Source of the DNA: Sporosarcina ureae
GTDB lineage: Bacteria; Bacillota; Bacilli; Bacillales_A; Planococcaceae
Assembly (NCBI RefSeq): GCF_002109325.1
Contig: NZ_CP015348.1
Coordinates: forward strand, 835,001 to 899,000
Direction of reading: 5' to 3'
DNA length: 64,000 nt
Positions 43,663-55,860 of the stretch are shown piece after piece; the first letter of the stretch is position 1; every line of letters starts with the position of its first letter. Made by a program: the position numbers and the translations under genes. The notes under the pieces were generated by a model, which ran no database searches, was not told the DNA's origin, and saw only the letters and a program-made list of their open reading frames with translations.

Positions 43663-45060
43663 TTATCCGATTGAACCTTCCATCTCGAACTTGATCAGAC
43701 GGTTCATCTCTACCGCATATTCCATCGGTAGTTCTTTTGTAAATGGCTCAATGAAGCCCATTACGATCATTTCTGTTGCTTCCAATTCAGGAATACCACG
43801 GCTCATCAAATAGAAGAGCTGCTCCTCGGAAACTTTTGATACTTTTGCTTCGTGTTCCAATGAAATATTGTTATTCAAGATTTCATTGTATGGAATTGTA
43901 TCTGAAGTAGATAGTTTATCCATGATCAACGTATCACACTCAATGTTGGCACGTGCTCCGTCCGCATTACGTCCAAAGTGGACAACTCCGCGATACGTTA
44001 CTTTTCCGCCGTGTTGAGAGATAGATTTTGAAACAATAGTAGAAGACGTATTAGGTGCCAAGTGCATCATTTTCGCGCCGGCATCCTGGTGCTGTCCTTT
44101 ACCTGCTAATGCGATGGATAAAGTCAAACCACGTGAGCCTTCACCTTTTAGGATGACTGCTGGGTACTTCATCGTCAATTTAGAACCAATGTTGCCATCG
44201 ATCCATTCCATTGTCGCATTTTGCTCACATACCGCACGCTTCGTTACCAAGTTGTAGACGTTGTTCGCCCAGTTTTGGATTGTCGTGTAACGGCAATATG
44301 CATCTTTTTTGATGATGATTTCAACAACCGCACTGTGTAGAGAGTTTGTTGTGTAAACAGGTGCTGTACAACCTTCTACGTAGTGAACGCTTGCGCCTTC
44401 GTCTACGATGATCATCGTACGCTCGAACTGTCCCATGTTTTCCGAGTTAATACGGAAATACGCTTGTAGCGGTGTTTCTACTTTTACGCCAGGCGGTACA
44501 TAGATAAATGATCCACCAGACCATACAGCAGAGTTCAACGCTGAGAATTTATTATCTGAGTTTGGAATAACTGTCCCCCAATACTGCTTGAATAACTCTT
44601 CGTTTTCACGAAGTGCAGAATCCGTGTCTTTAAAGACAATTCCAAGATCTGTTAGTTCTTCTTTCATATTGTGGTAAACTACCTCAGATTCATACTGTGC
44701 AGATACACCTGCCAAGTATTTTTGTTCCGCTTCAGGAATACCTAGTTTATCAAACGTACGCTTGATTTCTTCAGGTACTTCATCCCAAGAAGTTTCTGCA
44801 CCTTCAGATGGTTTTACGTAGTACGTGATTTCATCAAATTTCAATGAATTCAAGTCTCCGCCCCATTGTGGCATTGGCTTACTGTAGAAGATCTCAAGAG
44901 ACTTCAGACGGTAATCCAACATCCATTGTGGTTCACTTTTCATTCCAGAAATTTCTTCTACGATTTCGCGTGTCAGTCCACGTTCTGAACGGAACACCGA
45001 AACGTCCTTATCACTGAAACCATATTTGTAATCGCCGATTTCCGGCATCTGTTTTGCCAT
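43663..45060 (-). CDS. sufB: Fe-S cluster assembly protein SufB
   Basis: A 465-residue scaffold protein of the SufBCD complex, forming beta-helix repeats. It has [36 protein letters not shown], the Cys-containing [30 protein letters not shown], and the C-terminal [21 protein letters not shown]. It is the last gene of sufCDSUB, 42 nt after sufU. Confidence 0.96.
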   Translation of the reverse strand: MAKQMPEIGDYKYGFSDKDVSVFRSERGLTREIVEEISGMKSEPQWMLDYRLKSLEIFYSKPMPQWGGDLNSLKFDEITYYVKPSEGAETSWDEVPEEIKRTFDKLGIPEAEQKYLAGVSAQYESEVVYHNMKEELTDLGIVFKDTDSALRENEELFKQYWGTVIPNSDNKFSALNSAVWSGGSFIYVPPGVKVETPLQAYFRINSENMGQFERTMIIVDEGASVHYVEGCTAPVYTTNSLHSAVVEIIIKKDAYCRYTTIQNWANNVYNLVTKRAVCEQNATMEWIDGNIGSKLTMKYPAVILKGEGSRGLTLSIALAGKGQHQDAGAKMMHLAPNTSSTIVSKSISQHGGKVTYRGVVHFGRNADGARANIECDTLIMDKLSTSDTIPYNEILNNNISLEHEAKVSKVSEEQLFYLMSRGIPELEATEMIVMGFIEPFTKELPMEYAVEMNRLIKFEMEGSIG

Positions 45061-45102
45061 TACTATTCCTCCGTCCCATAATTGCTCGTACTATGGCCAA
45101 GG

Positions 45103-48066
<2,964 letters not shown>

Positions 48067-48084
48067 TTTGAGTCGTCCCCTTTC

Positions 48085-48864
48085 TTATGCTTCTTGTCCA
48101 ACAGTTTCGTCTTCGATACCTAGCTCTTCTTTGATCCAGTCATATCCTTCAACTTCAAGTTTCTTGGCCAATTCAGAACCACCAGTTTTAACGATTTTAC
48201 CTTGCATGATGATATGCACTTTGTCCGGCGTGATGTAGTCTAACAAACGCTGGTAGTGAGTGATGATCAAGCAACCAAAACCTTCACCGCGCATTTGGTT
48301 GATTCCGTTAGAAACAATTTTCAATGCGTCGATATCTAGACCTGAGTCAATTTCGTCAAGTACTGCAAACTTTGGTTTCAACATCATTAGCTGGAGAATT
48401 TCATTACGCTTTTTCTCTCCACCAGAGAAACCTTCGTTTAAATAACGAGTTGCCATATCTTCTTCCATTTCAAGAACTTCCATCTTGCTATCCATTTCAC
48501 GAATAAATTTCATCAATGAAATTTCATCGCCTTCTTCACGACGTGCGTTCACTCCAGAACGGAGGAAGTCTGCGTTCGTTACGCCAGTGATTTCACTTGG
48601 ATATTGCATTGCTAGGAATAGACCTGCTCTTGCGCGCTCATCTACTTCCATTGCTAATACGTCTTCTCCATCAATTGTAATTGATCCAGAAGTGACTTCA
48701 TATTTCGGGTGACCCATGATTGCTGATGCAAGCGTAGATTTCCCCGTACCATTGGGACCCATGATTGCATGGATCTCATTTGTATTTATTGTTAAGGTAA
48801 CACCCTTTAAGATTTCTTTGTCCTCAATTTGGACATGAAGATCTTTAATTTCCAAAATTGCCAT
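48085..48864 (-). CDS. sufC: Fe-S assembly ATPase SufC
   Basis: A 259-residue ABC ATPase. Walker A is GPNGTGKST, the signature FSGGEKKRNEILQ, and Walker B FAVLDEIDSGLD. It is the ATPase of SufBCD and first gene of the operon, with GGAGG upstream. Confidence 0.96.
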   Translation of the reverse strand: MAILEIKDLHVQIEDKEILKGVTLTINTNEIHAIMGPNGTGKSTLASAIMGHPKYEVTSGSITIDGEDVLAMEVDERARAGLFLAMQYPSEITGVTNADFLRSGVNARREEGDEISLMKFIREMDSKMEVLEMEEDMATRYLNEGFSGGEKKRNEILQLMMLKPKFAVLDEIDSGLDIDALKIVSNGINQMRGEGFGCLIITHYQRLLDYITPDKVHIIMQGKIVKTGGSELAKKLEVEGYDWIKEELGIEDETVGQEA

Positions 48865-48926
48865 TCCAATACCTCCAGTATGATCACGTTGAATGGTTTA
48901 TCCATTCTCTATTTAGTATCATTCTA

Positions 48927-48955
48927 ATCTTAACTCATATTCGAGTTGGTTGCAA
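48927..48955 (-). promoter_or_regulatory. Candidate promoter of the suf operon
   Basis: TTGCAA (complement of 48950-48955), a 17-nt spacer and TAAGAT (complement of 48927-48932), about 63 nt upstream of sufC. Both boxes match consensus at four of six positions. Confidence 0.4.
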
Positions 48956-49188
48956 ATCTTTAAGAATCATTACAAATATTGAACAATATCATTGGCAGCT
49001 TGTGGCTGGCTGCGTTTTTCTTGTTATTTATTTTTCAATTGACTACTAGTGAATGAGAATCAACTGTAGATTGGTACATAAGAATTAGATGAGAAAATAA
49101 AGTTGATTGAAAAATGATGAAGTTAGAACTTTTTATGCAGGTTGAGTTTAAAAGCGATTGCTTGGGCATAGTTAGTTACTTAGTAAAT

Positions 49189-49345
49189 GGTTCGGGATGG
49201 AAGCTCCAGTTGGGGGACGCTTTCCCATGGGCCCGCGGGAAGAGCCGTAACGAAGAACGGCTTTTGCGAGTAAAAGCGAAGCGTTAGGAGCACATCTTTG
49301 CACTTCGCCCCCAACTTCCGCTTCCATCCTACTTTGATAGTACAG
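49189..49345. repeat. Composite intergenic repeat, copy 2, module I
   Basis: Outer arms GGATGGAAGCTCCAGTTGGG (from 49195) and CCCAACTTCCGCTTCCATCC (to 49329) are inverted repeats differing only in a 3-bp centre. The interior contains a second small stem (AGCCGTAACGAAGAACGGCT) and AAAAGCGAAGCGTTAGGAGC, also found in copy 1. The rest of 48956-49188 shows no gene. Confidence 0.8.
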
Positions 49346-49439
49346 GTACTTAGATTATTCATTGAACTAAGTATTTGAATTATTGTTATGTTTAAAATTA
49401 ATTTAAGTTCAAGTTCAAAGTAGAGTACAATTCTAGCTT

Positions 49440-49560
49440 TAATGCACAATGAAAAAGTTTTACCTGCTTACATTGTGAAGATAAGCGTAGCATTGGAAGT
49501 AGGTTTTTGCACTCGAAATCCCTACTTCAACACTATGCCACCTTTCCCCTATTTCCTATA
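49440..49560. repeat. Composite intergenic repeat, copy 2, module II (diverged)
   Basis: It starts AATGCACAATGAAAAAGT, close to the module at 28942 and 55762, then has ACATTGTGAAG and GGAAGTAGG...CCTACTTC, a hairpin ending with AAATCCC. No gene is visible between 49346 and 49634. Confidence 0.55.
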
Positions 49561-49572
49561 CTTTTGCAAGTC

Positions 49573-49628
49573 AAAAAGGAGCTGTCACTCTTCGTCATTT
49601 GAAATAATGGCGAAGGGGCAGCTCCTTT
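49573..49628 (-). terminator. Terminator after the dicarboxylate symporter gene
   Basis: On the minus strand AAGGAGCTG pairs with CAGCTCCTT, with inner CTTCGCCATT/AATGACGAAG, then five Ts. Confidence 0.88.
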
Positions 49629-49634
49629 ATATCT

Positions 49635-50816
49635 CTATACTTTTTTAGTGAAGCGGTCGACGATCATTGCAAGTGCGCCGTCGCCTGTTACGTTTGTTGC
49701 TGTTCCGAAGCTATCTTGTGCTAGGTATAATGCGATCATTAATGCTACCATGCCGTCGGTGAATCCAAGCATAGTCGTCAGAAGTCCAGTTGCGGCAACG
49801 ACTGCACCACCCGGTACTCCCGGAGCTGCGATCATTGTAACACCTAGCATAAAGATGAATTGCAAGTACGCACCAAAGCTAACGTCGAACCCGTTCATCA
49901 GCATAACCCCGATTGAACAAGAGACGATGGTAATTGTACTACCTGACAGGTGAATCGTTGCGAATAACGGAACCGCGAAGTTCGTTACGCGTTCTGAAGC
50001 ACCTGTCTTTTTCGCCTGGCGTAGCGTAACCGGAATCGTTGCAGCAGAAGACTGAGTTCCGATGGCTGTTAAATACGCAGGTAGCATCGTTTTCATTAAC
50101 ATAAACGGATTACGTTTGTTCAATGTTCCCGCCACTGTGTATTGGAAAGTCAGCATGATCAAATGAAGTGCAATAATCATAATGAAAACGAATACGAAGA
50201 CAGAAAGCACGTTTGCTACTTCCCCTGTATACGTCATATTCAGGAAAATCCCGAAAATATGGAATGGTAGTAATGGTATGATTACAACGGAAATAACCTT
50301 ATCAATAATCAAATTAAACTCATCAAAAAATGATAACATCGTCTTACCTTTAATCGCTGCCATCCCAATTCCAAGTAAGAATGCCATCAGTAACGCTGTC
50401 ATAATACCCATCATTGGATCCATTTCCATTTCAAAGAATGCGACTCCAGCTTCACGTGCGCCCTCTGCAATGTCCGTATTAGTCGTTGGTTGAATAAAGT
50501 TCGGTAAAATATTCGTTGCTGCTAAATAAGCAAGCAAACCAGCGATAATTGTAGAGCCATAAGCAAACGCAGCAGACATGCCTAGTAGTTTGCCTGAACC
50601 TGCCCCGAGCTTTGCAATACTTGGTGCGATAAACGCGATGATGATCAGTGGAACTACAAAGTTCAAGAATCCACCGAATAACATATTAAATGTGGCTGCT
50701 AAACGAACGAACCAATGCGCAAATCCTTCATGGATCGTCGGCAATAACAAGCCTAGTCCAATTGCCAGGGCAATGGCAATCAAAATTCGCCAAATAAGCC
50801 CTAATTTAAACTTCAC
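49635..50816 (-). CDS. Dicarboxylate/amino-acid:cation symporter (DAACS family)
   Basis: A 393-residue membrane protein with eight helices and two re-entrant loops. The hairpin serine-rich motif TAIGTQSSAATIPVTL and the transport motifs GSTITIVSCSIGVMLMNG and ATNVTGDGALAMIVDRF are present. The family takes up glutamate, aspartate or C4-dicarboxylates with Na+ or H+. The substrate cannot be fixed. The 21-bp array C lies in its upstream region. AGGAGGACG precedes ATG 50816. Confidence 0.9.
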   Translation of the reverse strand: MKFKLGLIWRILIAIALAIGLGLLLPTIHEGFAHWFVRLAATFNMLFGGFLNFVVPLIIIAFIAPSIAKLGAGSGKLLGMSAAFAYGSTIIAGLLAYLAATNILPNFIQPTTNTDIAEGAREAGVAFFEMEMDPMMGIMTALLMAFLLGIGMAAIKGKTMLSFFDEFNLIIDKVISVVIIPLLPFHIFGIFLNMTYTGEVANVLSVFVFVFIMIIALHLIMLTFQYTVAGTLNKRNPFMLMKTMLPAYLTAIGTQSSAATIPVTLRQAKKTGASERVTNFAVPLFATIHLSGSTITIVSCSIGVMLMNGFDVSFGAYLQFIFMLGVTMIAAPGVPGGAVVAATGLLTTMLGFTDGMVALMIALYLAQDSFGTATNVTGDGALAMIVDRFTKKV

Positions 50817-50938
50817 AATACGTCCTCCTCAAATACACATATGTATTACTCAAACAAAATTAACTTTACCACATGTCGAAAGAATAAAGAAGATTTTGTT
50901 TGGGGTTCATGTAAATTTATTTAGAGGTCGTGGGTTGT

Positions 50939-51069
50939 CTATGAGCGGTTATGGGAGGTCTATGAGCGAATACGGATGCGAATAGAGCGAATAACATGCC
51001 CTATAGAGCATTCAAACGCTTGAATAGAGCGCTTAGCGGGCGTAATAGAGCGCTCACGCAAATGATTGA
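50939..51069. repeat. Intergenic 21-bp periodic array, copy C
   Basis: Six units of 21 bp start with TATGAGCG, ATAGAGCG or ATAGAGCA plus 13 variable bases; orientation opposite to copies A and B. It lies between the metQ terminator and the symporter gene, with no gene in 50817-51084. Confidence 0.8.
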
Positions 51070-51084
51070 GCTTAACTAGCCTAA

Positions 51085-51117
51085 TAAAAAACCGGTAGCT
51101 GCAATAGCTACCGGTTT
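51085..51117 (-). terminator. Terminator after metQ
   Basis: AACCGGTAGCT and AGCTACCGGTT form an 11-bp perfect stem around ATTGC, followed by six Ts on the minus strand. Confidence 0.93.
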
Positions 51118-51125
51118 GTCTTTGT

Positions 51126-51980
51126 TTATTGTACTGGAACGACTGATCCAGACCATTCGTCTAAAATGAAGTTTTGGATTTGTTCTGAAGTCAATACTTC
51201 GACCAAAGCTTTGATTGCATCACTGTCTTCGTCACCGCTATTAACAGCAATTACGTTAACATAAGGAGACTCTTTATCTTCTAGCGCAATAGAATCTTCC
51301 ATTGGATTTAAACCAGCGTCGATTGCAAAGTTCGAGTTGATCAACAATGCATCGCCTTCATCATTCGCATACAACTGAGGCATTAATGCTGCTTCGTAGT
51401 TCGCATCAAACTTTAGATCTTTCGGATTTTCTACGATATCTCCTACTTCTGCTTTCACTTTTTCTACGTCGTCAGCCAACTTAATCAAGCCTTTTTCCTC
51501 AAGCATAGCCAGTACACGTCCGTGATCTGCAACCGAGTTACTGATCAAGATTGTAGCACCTTCAGGAAGTTCTTCAAGTGAATCATATTTCTTAGAGTAC
51601 ACACCGATTGGCTCGATGTGGATTGCACCAGCATTGACGAAATCATAACCGAAATCAGCAATCTGACTTTCTAAGTATGGAATGTGTTGGAAGTAGTTCG
51701 CATCCAATTCACCTTCATCCAAATCTTTATTGGGAAGTACATAATCTGTGTAACTTTCAATTACTAAATCATAGCCCTTTTCAGCTAGTAATGGCTTTGC
51801 TTCTTCCAAAATGACTGCGTGTGGCGTGTTAGACGCCCCTACTGTCAATGTTGTTTTCTCGCCTTTTTCAGCCTCGTCCACATCTGGTGCTGCCCCGTCC
51901 TTGCTATCGTCTTTCGTTCCGCATGCTGCCAGTGCAAGCACTAATACTGCTGCGAATAAACCGAATAAAAATTTCTTCAT
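51126..51980 (-). CDS. metQ: Methionine-binding lipoprotein MetQ
   Basis: A 284-residue lipoprotein. The signal peptide MKKFLFGLFAAVLVLALAACGT ends in the lipobox LAAC. The mature part has TLTVGASNTPHAVILEEAKPLL and YFQHIPYLE, typical of NlpA/MetQ. It delivers D/L-methionine to MetNI. ATG 51980 is used; GTG 51986 is close and possible. Confidence 0.94.
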   Translation of the reverse strand: MKKFLFGLFAAVLVLALAACGTKDDSKDGAAPDVDEAEKGEKTTLTVGASNTPHAVILEEAKPLLAEKGYDLVIESYTDYVLPNKDLDEGELDANYFQHIPYLESQIADFGYDFVNAGAIHIEPIGVYSKKYDSLEELPEGATILISNSVADHGRVLAMLEEKGLIKLADDVEKVKAEVGDIVENPKDLKFDANYEAALMPQLYANDEGDALLINSNFAIDAGLNPMEDSIALEDKESPYVNVIAVNSGDEDSDAIKALVEVLTSEQIQNFILDEWSGSVVPVQ

Positions 51981-52045
51981 CTCCACATTTCTCCCTCTCC
52001 ATTAATGGAATGTTTTATGGTCAACAGGTTACCCTGAAAATCCTA

Positions 52046-52714
52046 TTACCGTTTGTCCAAACGTTTTACAATGAGATCACCAATAATTTGGATGATGAAT
52101 ACGACAACCAATACTAAAATCGTTGCCATGATCGTAACGTCTTCCCTGCTACGCTGGAACCCTTCTAAATACGCAAGTGTACCGAGCCCTCCAGCACCAA
52201 TGACCCCTGCCATCGCCGTATAGCCGACAAGTGCAATAGATGTCACCGTAATTCCAGAAACCAATGCTGGCATCGATTCAGGCAACAAGACCTTGAAAAT
52301 AATAGTGGATGTTTTGGCACCCATTGAGCGAGCTGCTTCGATAACCCCTTTATCGATTTCCTGCAACGCGATCAATACCATGCGTCCGTAAAATGGAGCC
52401 GCCCCGATGATTAACGCAGGCAATGCCGCATTCGGTCCACGCATGCTGTCAAACAATAACTTTGTAAATGGGATAAGTAAAATAATTAAAATGATGAATG
52501 GAATTGATCGGAATATATTCACGAACGCGCCAGTAATAACGTTAATCATTTTATTAGCCCATAATTGTCCTGGGCTAGTCAAAAACAATATAAGTCCAAG
52601 TGCGATACCAAAAACGAACGTAAAGAATGTCGAGTATGCGGACATATAGAGCGTCTCGCCTGTCGCAAGCCACATTTTGTCCCAGTCAACATTCGGGAAC
52701 CATTGCTCAATCAT
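52046..52714 (-). CDS. metI: Methionine ABC transporter permease
   Basis: A 222-residue permease with five helices and the EAA loop AARSMGAKTSTIIFKVLLPESMPALVSG. It overlaps metN by 8 nt. It corresponds to B. subtilis MetP (YusB); metI is used here to avoid confusion with the NSS transporter at 32093. Confidence 0.94.
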   Translation of the reverse strand: MIEQWFPNVDWDKMWLATGETLYMSAYSTFFTFVFGIALGLILFLTSPGQLWANKMINVITGAFVNIFRSIPFIILIILLIPFTKLLFDSMRGPNAALPALIIGAAPFYGRMVLIALQEIDKGVIEAARSMGAKTSTIIFKVLLPESMPALVSGITVTSIALVGYTAMAGVIGAGGLGTLAYLEGFQRSREDVTIMATILVLVVVFIIQIIGDLIVKRLDKR

Positions 52715-53732
52715 GTAGCAGCACCTCCGTCTTTACTTCATTGGCATCTAAGAAGACGATTGCTTCATCAATGATCGCTGTATCGCCTACCAATTGAAGT
52801 ACTAATGTGCCATATGCGCCGTCACGCGTAGTCGAAATATTCCCTTGTACGATGTTGACGTCAATTGGAAATTTACGGATTAACTCAGCAAGCACTGGCT
52901 GTTCCGTACGCTCTCCAATGAAGGCTAACTTCACTAGCTTCCCTTGAGGTACTTCTTCTTGTAAATGAGCCATCGCTGCATCCGTATCACCAGTATCTGT
53001 CACTTGTGAAATGAAACGCTTCGTAATATCAGCCTGTGGAGATTGGAAAACGTCCAACACGTTACCGATTTCCATCACTTTTCCGGCTTCCATGACCGCC
53101 ACCCGATTACAGATCTTACGAATGACATGCATTTCATGCGTAATCAAAACAATTGTCAGTCCAAGACGTTCATTAATATCCGTTAATAAATCCAGAATAG
53201 CATTCGTTGTTTCTGGATCGAGTGCGGATGTCGCTTCATCACAAAGCAATACTTCCGGATCATTTGCAAGGGCACGTGCAATACCGACACGTTGCTTCTG
53301 ACCGCCTGAAAGTTGTGATGGATACGCCTTTTCGCGTCCTGTCAATCCAACTAAATCAATTAGTTCTTTGACTTTTTGCTTGCGTGCCGATTTCTTCACG
53401 CCAGCGATTTCAAGAGGAAACATGATATTCTCTTCTACCGTTCTCGACCACAACAAATTAAAGTGTTGAAAGATCATGCTGATTTTCTGTCGCGCATTGC
53501 GCAAGCCTGCACCTTTTAACGTCGTCATTTCCTGTTCATTAATCTTAATACTACCGGACGTCGGAGTTTCAAGACCATTCAGTAGTCTGATCAATGTACT
53601 TTTACCTGCTCCGCTGTATCCGATGACGCCGAAAATTTCTCCTTCTTCGATGTCAAATGTCACATCATCTACTGCGACAATTTCTGAACGGTTCAATTGG
53701 AACCTTTTATGAACGTTTGCTAGTTGAATCAT
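52707..53732 (-). CDS. metN: Methionine ABC transporter ATPase MetN
   Basis: A 341-residue ABC ATPase. Walker A GYSGAGKST, signature LSGGQKQRVGIARALA and Walker B VLLCDEATSALD are intact. A C-terminal NIL regulatory domain (about residues 260-335) allows inhibition by methionine. ATG 53732 (AGGTGG upstream) gives the family length; the frame to 53789 lies in the riboswitch terminator. It is controlled by the SAM riboswitch. Confidence 0.95.
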   Translation of the reverse strand: MIQLANVHKRFQLNRSEIVAVDDVTFDIEEGEIFGVIGYSGAGKSTLIRLLNGLETPTSGSIKINEQEMTTLKGAGLRNARQKISMIFQHFNLLWSRTVEENIMFPLEIAGVKKSARKQKVKELIDLVGLTGREKAYPSQLSGGQKQRVGIARALANDPEVLLCDEATSALDPETTNAILDLLTDINERLGLTIVLITHEMHVIRKICNRVAVMEAGKVMEIGNVLDVFQSPQADITKRFISQVTDTGDTDAAMAHLQEEVPQGKLVKLAFIGERTEQPVLAELIRKFPIDVNIVQGNISTTRDGAYGTLVLQLVGDTAIIDEAIVFLDANEVKTEVLLHD

Positions 53733-53753
53733 TTTCCGCACCACCTTTAATTT

Positions 53754-53787
53754 AAAAAGACCTTCCTGCAGTTGAGCAGAAAGGTCC
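53754..53787 (-). terminator. SAM-riboswitch terminator upstream of metN
   Basis: GACCTTTCTGC and GCAGGAAGGTC pair (with one mismatch) around TCAACT, followed by five Ts. Confidence 0.92.
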
Positions 53788-53816
53788 AACGTATATACAT
53801 ATGTACGTTACCATTT

Positions 53817-53922
53817 CTCTCATCTATCAAAGCATTACACTTTGAGTGAATTGGCACCATTTCACATATGTGACGGTTGCCGGGCTTCATAGGGCACTTC
53901 CCTCCACCGCTCTTTATAAGAG
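53817..53922 (-). ncRNA. SAM-I riboswitch (S box) aptamer
   Basis: On the minus strand CTCTTATAAAGAGCGGTGGA leads into GGGAAGTGCCCTATGAAGCC and CGGCAACC, the S-box core. P1 closes with ATGAGAG at the 3' end. It binds S-adenosylmethionine and turns off metN-metI-metQ through the following terminator. Confidence 0.96.
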
Positions 53923-53945
53923 TTACGTATTCAATTGATTATCTA

Positions 53946-53975
53946 CTTATACCATACTTCGAATTCTATTGTCAA
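53946..53975 (-). promoter_or_regulatory. Promoter of the metNIQ transcript
   Basis: Consensus TTGACA (complement of 53970-53975), 18-nt spacer and TATAAG (complement of 53946-53951) with an extended TG; about 24 nt before the aptamer. The -35 overlaps the stop of the upstream yusE-like gene. Confidence 0.75.
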
Positions 53976-54271
53976 CTGAGCTTCTCCAGTAGATAAGGTA
54001 CAGATTGAAAAGCGTAAATTTTTTCTATCGGCTCGCCTTTTCGTTGAATGAGCAAACAAGGAACGCTCTCTACTTCATATTCGATTGCAATATCCTGGAC
54101 GTAATTCAAATCCGCTTTTCCAATGGGCAATTCCGGTCGCATCGCTTCTATTACCGTTAACATTTTCGAAGCGACTGCACAGGTACCACACATAGGTGTA
54201 AATAAATAAAAAGCGGCTATTTGCTCCGCCGCCTTTGCATGTTTCCAGTCTTCGATTGACCAATTATTCAT
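53972..54271 (-). CDS. yusE: Thioredoxin-like protein YusE
   Basis: A 99-residue thioredoxin-fold protein with the redox motif TPMCGTCAVASKML and cis-Pro VESVPCLLIQ. The WCGPC of true thioredoxin is replaced by MCGTC. ATG 54271 follows AGGTGG. It overlaps yusF by eight bases, as in B. subtilis where yusE-yusF lie before metNPQ. Confidence 0.88.
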   Translation of the reverse strand: MNNWSIEDWKHAKAAEQIAAFYLFTPMCGTCAVASKMLTVIEAMRPELPIGKADLNYVQDIAIEYEVESVPCLLIQRKGEPIEKIYAFQSVPYLLEKLS

Positions 54272-54617
54272 GTGTTCCACCTGCCAAAAATTTAGGATGT
54301 ACTTTAAAATTGGCGGCAGCTAAAATGCTGGCCAATAGCTTGATAGGCGTCGTCTCCACTTCACGATAGAGACGATCCGTGTATAGGTGTCTAGCTCCCG
54401 GATACAGTTGTTTGAACAGCTTACGAATCGATTCACCCGACGCGTCCGCATCCAAAAATATGAAGATTTCATGTTGCTCGTACGGCTCAAGCAGTTCTTC
54501 GATGTGGTACGCACTGATGGTACCATTCGTACAAAGAATCTCTACAGGCTCTGCAAGGATCGGCACTAACCGCTTACGATCCGAACCGCCTTCTACAATG
54601 AGAACTTTCAGGTCCAT
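54264..54617 (-). CDS. yusF: Toprim-domain protein YusF
   Basis: A 117-residue stand-alone Toprim protein. The acidic motifs LIVEGGSDRKRLV (Glu) and IFIFLDADASGE (DxD) are present. It may be an RNA- or DNA-processing nuclease of the M5/OLD-like small Toprim group; the target is unknown. AGGAGG precedes ATG 54617. Confidence 0.88.
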   Translation of the reverse strand: MDLKVLIVEGGSDRKRLVPILAEPVEILCTNGTISAYHIEELLEPYEQHEIFIFLDADASGESIRKLFKQLYPGARHLYTDRLYREVETTPIKLLASILAAANFKVHPKFLAGGTHE

Positions 54618-54636
54618 GCCGCTTCCTCCTAGAGTG

Positions 54637-54666
54637 TAAAAAAAACGCTGAGACGTTCCAGCGCTT
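54637..54666 (-). terminator. Terminator after gcvH
   Basis: AGCGCTG and CAGCGTT with one mismatch around GAACGTCT, followed by eight Ts on the minus strand. Confidence 0.88.
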
Positions 54667-54679
54667 TCCTTTGTGATGA

Positions 54680-55060
54680 TTATTCAGCTGTCATTTCTTC
54701 GTATTGTTCAGCTGTCATTAACGCATCCAATTCAGCTTTGTCATCGATTTCAACTACAACCATCCATGCACCTTCGTATGGAGATTCGTTAACCAATTCA
54801 GGGCTGTCTTCAAGGTTTTCGTTCACTTCTACAACTTTACCAGTTAGTGGAGCATACAATTCAGAAACAGTTTTCACTGATTCAACGCTTCCGAAAGGCT
54901 CGTCAGATTTCAATTGATCGCCAACTTGTGGGAGTTCAACGAATACGATATCCCCTAGTTCAGACTGTGCAAAATGTGTGATTCCGATACGGTATTTACC
55001 GTCTTCTTCTTTTACCCATTCGTGCTCTTCTGAATAACGTAAATCTTTTGGTGTGCTCAT
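54680..55060 (-). CDS. gcvH: Glycine cleavage system H protein
   Basis: A 126-residue lipoyl-carrier protein. The lipoylated Lys is in [16 protein letters not shown]. The N-terminus [16 protein letters not shown] is typical. Besides glycine cleavage, GcvH is the relay for lipoyl transfer in Bacillus, so it links to lipA here. GGAGGTAACG precedes ATG 55060. Confidence 0.96.
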   Translation of the reverse strand: MSTPKDLRYSEEHEWVKEEDGKYRIGITHFAQSELGDIVFVELPQVGDQLKSDEPFGSVESVKTVSELYAPLTGKVVEVNENLEDSPELVNESPYEGAWMVVVEIDDKAELDALMTAEQYEEMTAE

Positions 55061-55136
55061 GTCGTTACCTCCAAAAATATAATAGTTTATCTATCTTTAG
55101 TTTGCCATAGTTCCCGCGTAAAGACAAGATTCTAGA

Positions 55137-55496
55137 TCATTTCTTCCATGTTTCTGCGAATGTTGTTTCATTGAAACCAACGGTCACTTTTTGGTTGTCC
55201 GACACGAGTGGACGTTTGATGAGCATTCCGTCTGAAGCGAGCAGTGCGATCTTTTCGTCGTCTGTCATGGTAGGTAGTTTGTCTTTCAAATTGAGCTCGC
55301 GATATTTCATGCCGCTTGTGTTGAAGAACTTCTTCATTTCGAGCCCGGAGTTTGCGATCATGCTACGAAGGTCGTCTTCGCTCGGTGGTTGTTCGGCGAT
55401 GTTGTGTTCTTCGAATGAAATCCCCTCGTTCTCGAGCCATTTCTTCGCTTTGCGGCATGTGGTACATTTCGGATAGCCGTAGTATGTGATAGTCAT
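55137..55496 (-). CDS. yusI: ArsC/Spx-family protein YusI
   Basis: A 119-residue thioredoxin-fold protein with the N-terminal YYGYPKCTTCRKAKKWLE (CxxC) and LIKRPLV near the C-terminus, as in ArsC-like proteins. The length matches YusI. Arsenate reductase activity is not implied. ATG 55496 has GGAGG upstream; the frame extending to 55805 runs through repeat DNA. Confidence 0.9.
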   Translation of the reverse strand: MTITYYGYPKCTTCRKAKKWLENEGISFEEHNIAEQPPSEDDLRSMIANSGLEMKKFFNTSGMKYRELNLKDKLPTMTDDEKIALLASDGMLIKRPLVSDNQKVTVGFNETTFAETWKK

Positions 55497-55560
55497 AGTC
55501 GTAATCCTCCTTTTTTTCAGTATAGCAAATAAAGGCGTGTGGATACTAGTTTGGCGTGAT

Positions 55561-55762
55561 AACAATGAGAAGCTGGCAGAGTGCTGGGGTGGGGATTTGC
55601 GCTTCGGAGGGGACGCGTTCTGGAGGGCGGGCGGTGAACCACACCCCTTCGCTTCGCTCGCAGGGTGTTTCACCTGTCCCGCTGATCCTCCCAGAGTCGC
55701 CCCTCCTACACTCCAATCCCTTGCAATGTGAGTGGATGATACTTTTTGTTGCGCATTAAAGT
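55561..55762. repeat. Composite intergenic repeat, copy 3, module II (reverse)
   Basis: Read on the minus strand it starts AATGCGCAACAAAAAGTATC, has CATTGCAAGGGATTGGAG, and ends AAATCCCCACCCC with CCAGCTTCTCATT, matching 28942-29096 at both ends. The inside differs and contains GGTGTGGTTCACC-type and CACCCTGCGAGCG stems. No gene is visible. Confidence 0.8.
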
Positions 55763-55860
55763 TAGGTTTGTAATTGTTGTTGAACTTGGACTTGAGCCCT
55801 AGCACTTGAACTTAAATAAGTTAAAATAAAACAATTCGTTACATACAATCTACAGTGAGT

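Noticed and set aside
53733..53789. N-terminal extension of metN
   Set aside because: The extension lies in the SAM-riboswitch terminator. ATG 53732 has the ribosome site and gives the family length.
55497..55805. N-terminal extension of yusI
   Set aside because: It translates the intergenic repeat module; ATG 55496 has GGAGG upstream and the family length.
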